NCBI GenBank assembly: GCA_013695855.1
Contig: JACCZR010000046.1
Coordinates: 1 to 24,340, forward strand
Reading direction: 5' to 3'
DNA from: Thermoleophilaceae bacterium
GTDB lineage: Bacteria > Actinomycetota > Thermoleophilia > Solirubrobacterales > Thermoleophilaceae
Length of the DNA: 24,340 nucleotides
Shown: in pieces, positions 24,119-24,340 of the stretch
Position numbering within the stretch: position 1 is the first letter of the stretch
How the letters are laid out: every line of letters starts with the position of its first letter
Position numbers and translations under genes: made by a program
Notes under the pieces: model-generated
Database searches by the model: none
What the model saw: only the letters and a program-made list of their open reading frames with translations
Told to the model about the DNA's origin: nothing

Positions 24119-24340
24119 ATGAGCACGTCTGACACGACCGCCGCCCCGACTAAGAACCAGAAGCTGGTCAGCTGGGTCGAGGAGGTGGCCGGGCTCACCC
24201 AGCCCGACTCCGTGCACTGGTGCGACGGCTCCGCCGAGGAGTACGACCGGCTGGCCCAGGGCCTCGTCGACGCCGGGACCTTCGAGCGCCTCTCAGACGC
24301 CAAGCGGCCCAACTCCTACCTGGCTCGCTCGGCCCCCGGG
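24119..24340 (+). CDS. pckG: Phosphoenolpyruvate carboxykinase (GTP), N-terminal part, cut by the window edge
   Basis: 74 codons are visible from ATG 24119 and the frame is open at the right edge. The segment LVSWVEEVAGLTQPDSVHWC then DGSAEEYDRLAQGLVDAG and KRPNSYLARS is the well conserved N-terminus of GTP-dependent PEPCK (about 600 aa). The enzyme interconverts oxaloacetate and PEP with GTP. AGGAG lies 13 bases before the ATG, rather far; TAGGGT (24071-24076) is a likely -10 box. It follows the MaoC gene in the same direction, 84 bases on. Placement beside CoA ligase and lyase genes suggests C4 acid metabolism in this block. Confidence 0.93.
   Translation, partial: MSTSDTTAAPTKNQKLVSWVEEVAGLTQPDSVHWCDGSAEEYDRLAQGLVDAGTFERLSDAKRPNSYLARSAPG

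Overview
The window is GC-rich, densely packed bacterial chromosome. A Gram-positive-type LexA box (CGAAC-N4-GTTCG), DUF2795 and DUF4333 proteins, an extra-cytoplasmic NlpC/P60 enzyme behind a c-di-AMP riboswitch, a GTP-type PEP carboxykinase and many near-leaderless genes point to Actinomycetota. The style of several proteins suggests a deep lineage such as Thermoleophilia (Solirubrobacterales/Gaiellales); that placement is inference, because no marker gene here settles it.

Layout. 1-2250: a MoxR AAA+ ATPase that runs off the left edge and a short-chain dehydrogenase, both on minus. 2251-3922: a DUF4287/AHSA1 protein, a scar joining an amidohydrolase N-terminus to a frameshifted uracil-DNA-glycosylase-like C-terminus, and a DUF2795 protein. 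4184-5668: tRNA-Leu(GAG), then divergently a LexA box, lexA, a coupled zinc-ribbon protein, the RNase P RNA and a strong hairpin terminator. 5734-7846: a membrane-anchored cytochrome c, a c-di-AMP riboswitch in front of a small single-TM protein, and a cysteine-less AhpD/CMD protein followed by an HxlR regulator. 7921-12448: glutamine synthetase I, a MarR regulator whose 3' end overlaps glnA, a divergent MMPL exporter and a DUF4333 lipoprotein. 12467-15856 (minus): an acyl-CoA synthetase and a DUF255/thioredoxin-like protein. 15924-18684 (plus): a second c-di-AMP riboswitch with an NlpC/P60 protein, an acyl-CoA dehydrogenase, a small basic protein and an SCP2-like protein. 18699-19322 (minus): remnants of an APC permease/UspA protein and of an Fpg/Nei-like protein. 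19315-24340: a carbon-metabolism block. On minus it reads malyl-CoA-lyase-like CitE protein, acyl-CoA ligase beta and alpha subunits (SucCD family), a [4Fe-4S] protein and a histidine phosphatase. Divergently on plus it has a MaoC hydratase and GTP-dependent PEP carboxykinase (cut by the right edge).

The most interesting points are: (i) two c-di-AMP riboswitches with almost identical 3' halves, one controlling a peptidoglycan hydrolase-like protein and the other an unrecognised small membrane protein, each with a CTCTTTC aptamer loop complementary to GAAAGAG at the start codon; (ii) the CoA-ligase / malyl-CoA-lyase-like / MaoC / PEPCK block, which could form a malyl-CoA or C4 dicarboxylate-CoA route rather than plain TCA chemistry; (iii) three gene scars, two of them from DNA-glycosylase-like genes; (iv) repeated TANNNT -10-like boxes 5-12 nt before start codons, suggesting widespread leaderless or very short-leader transcription.
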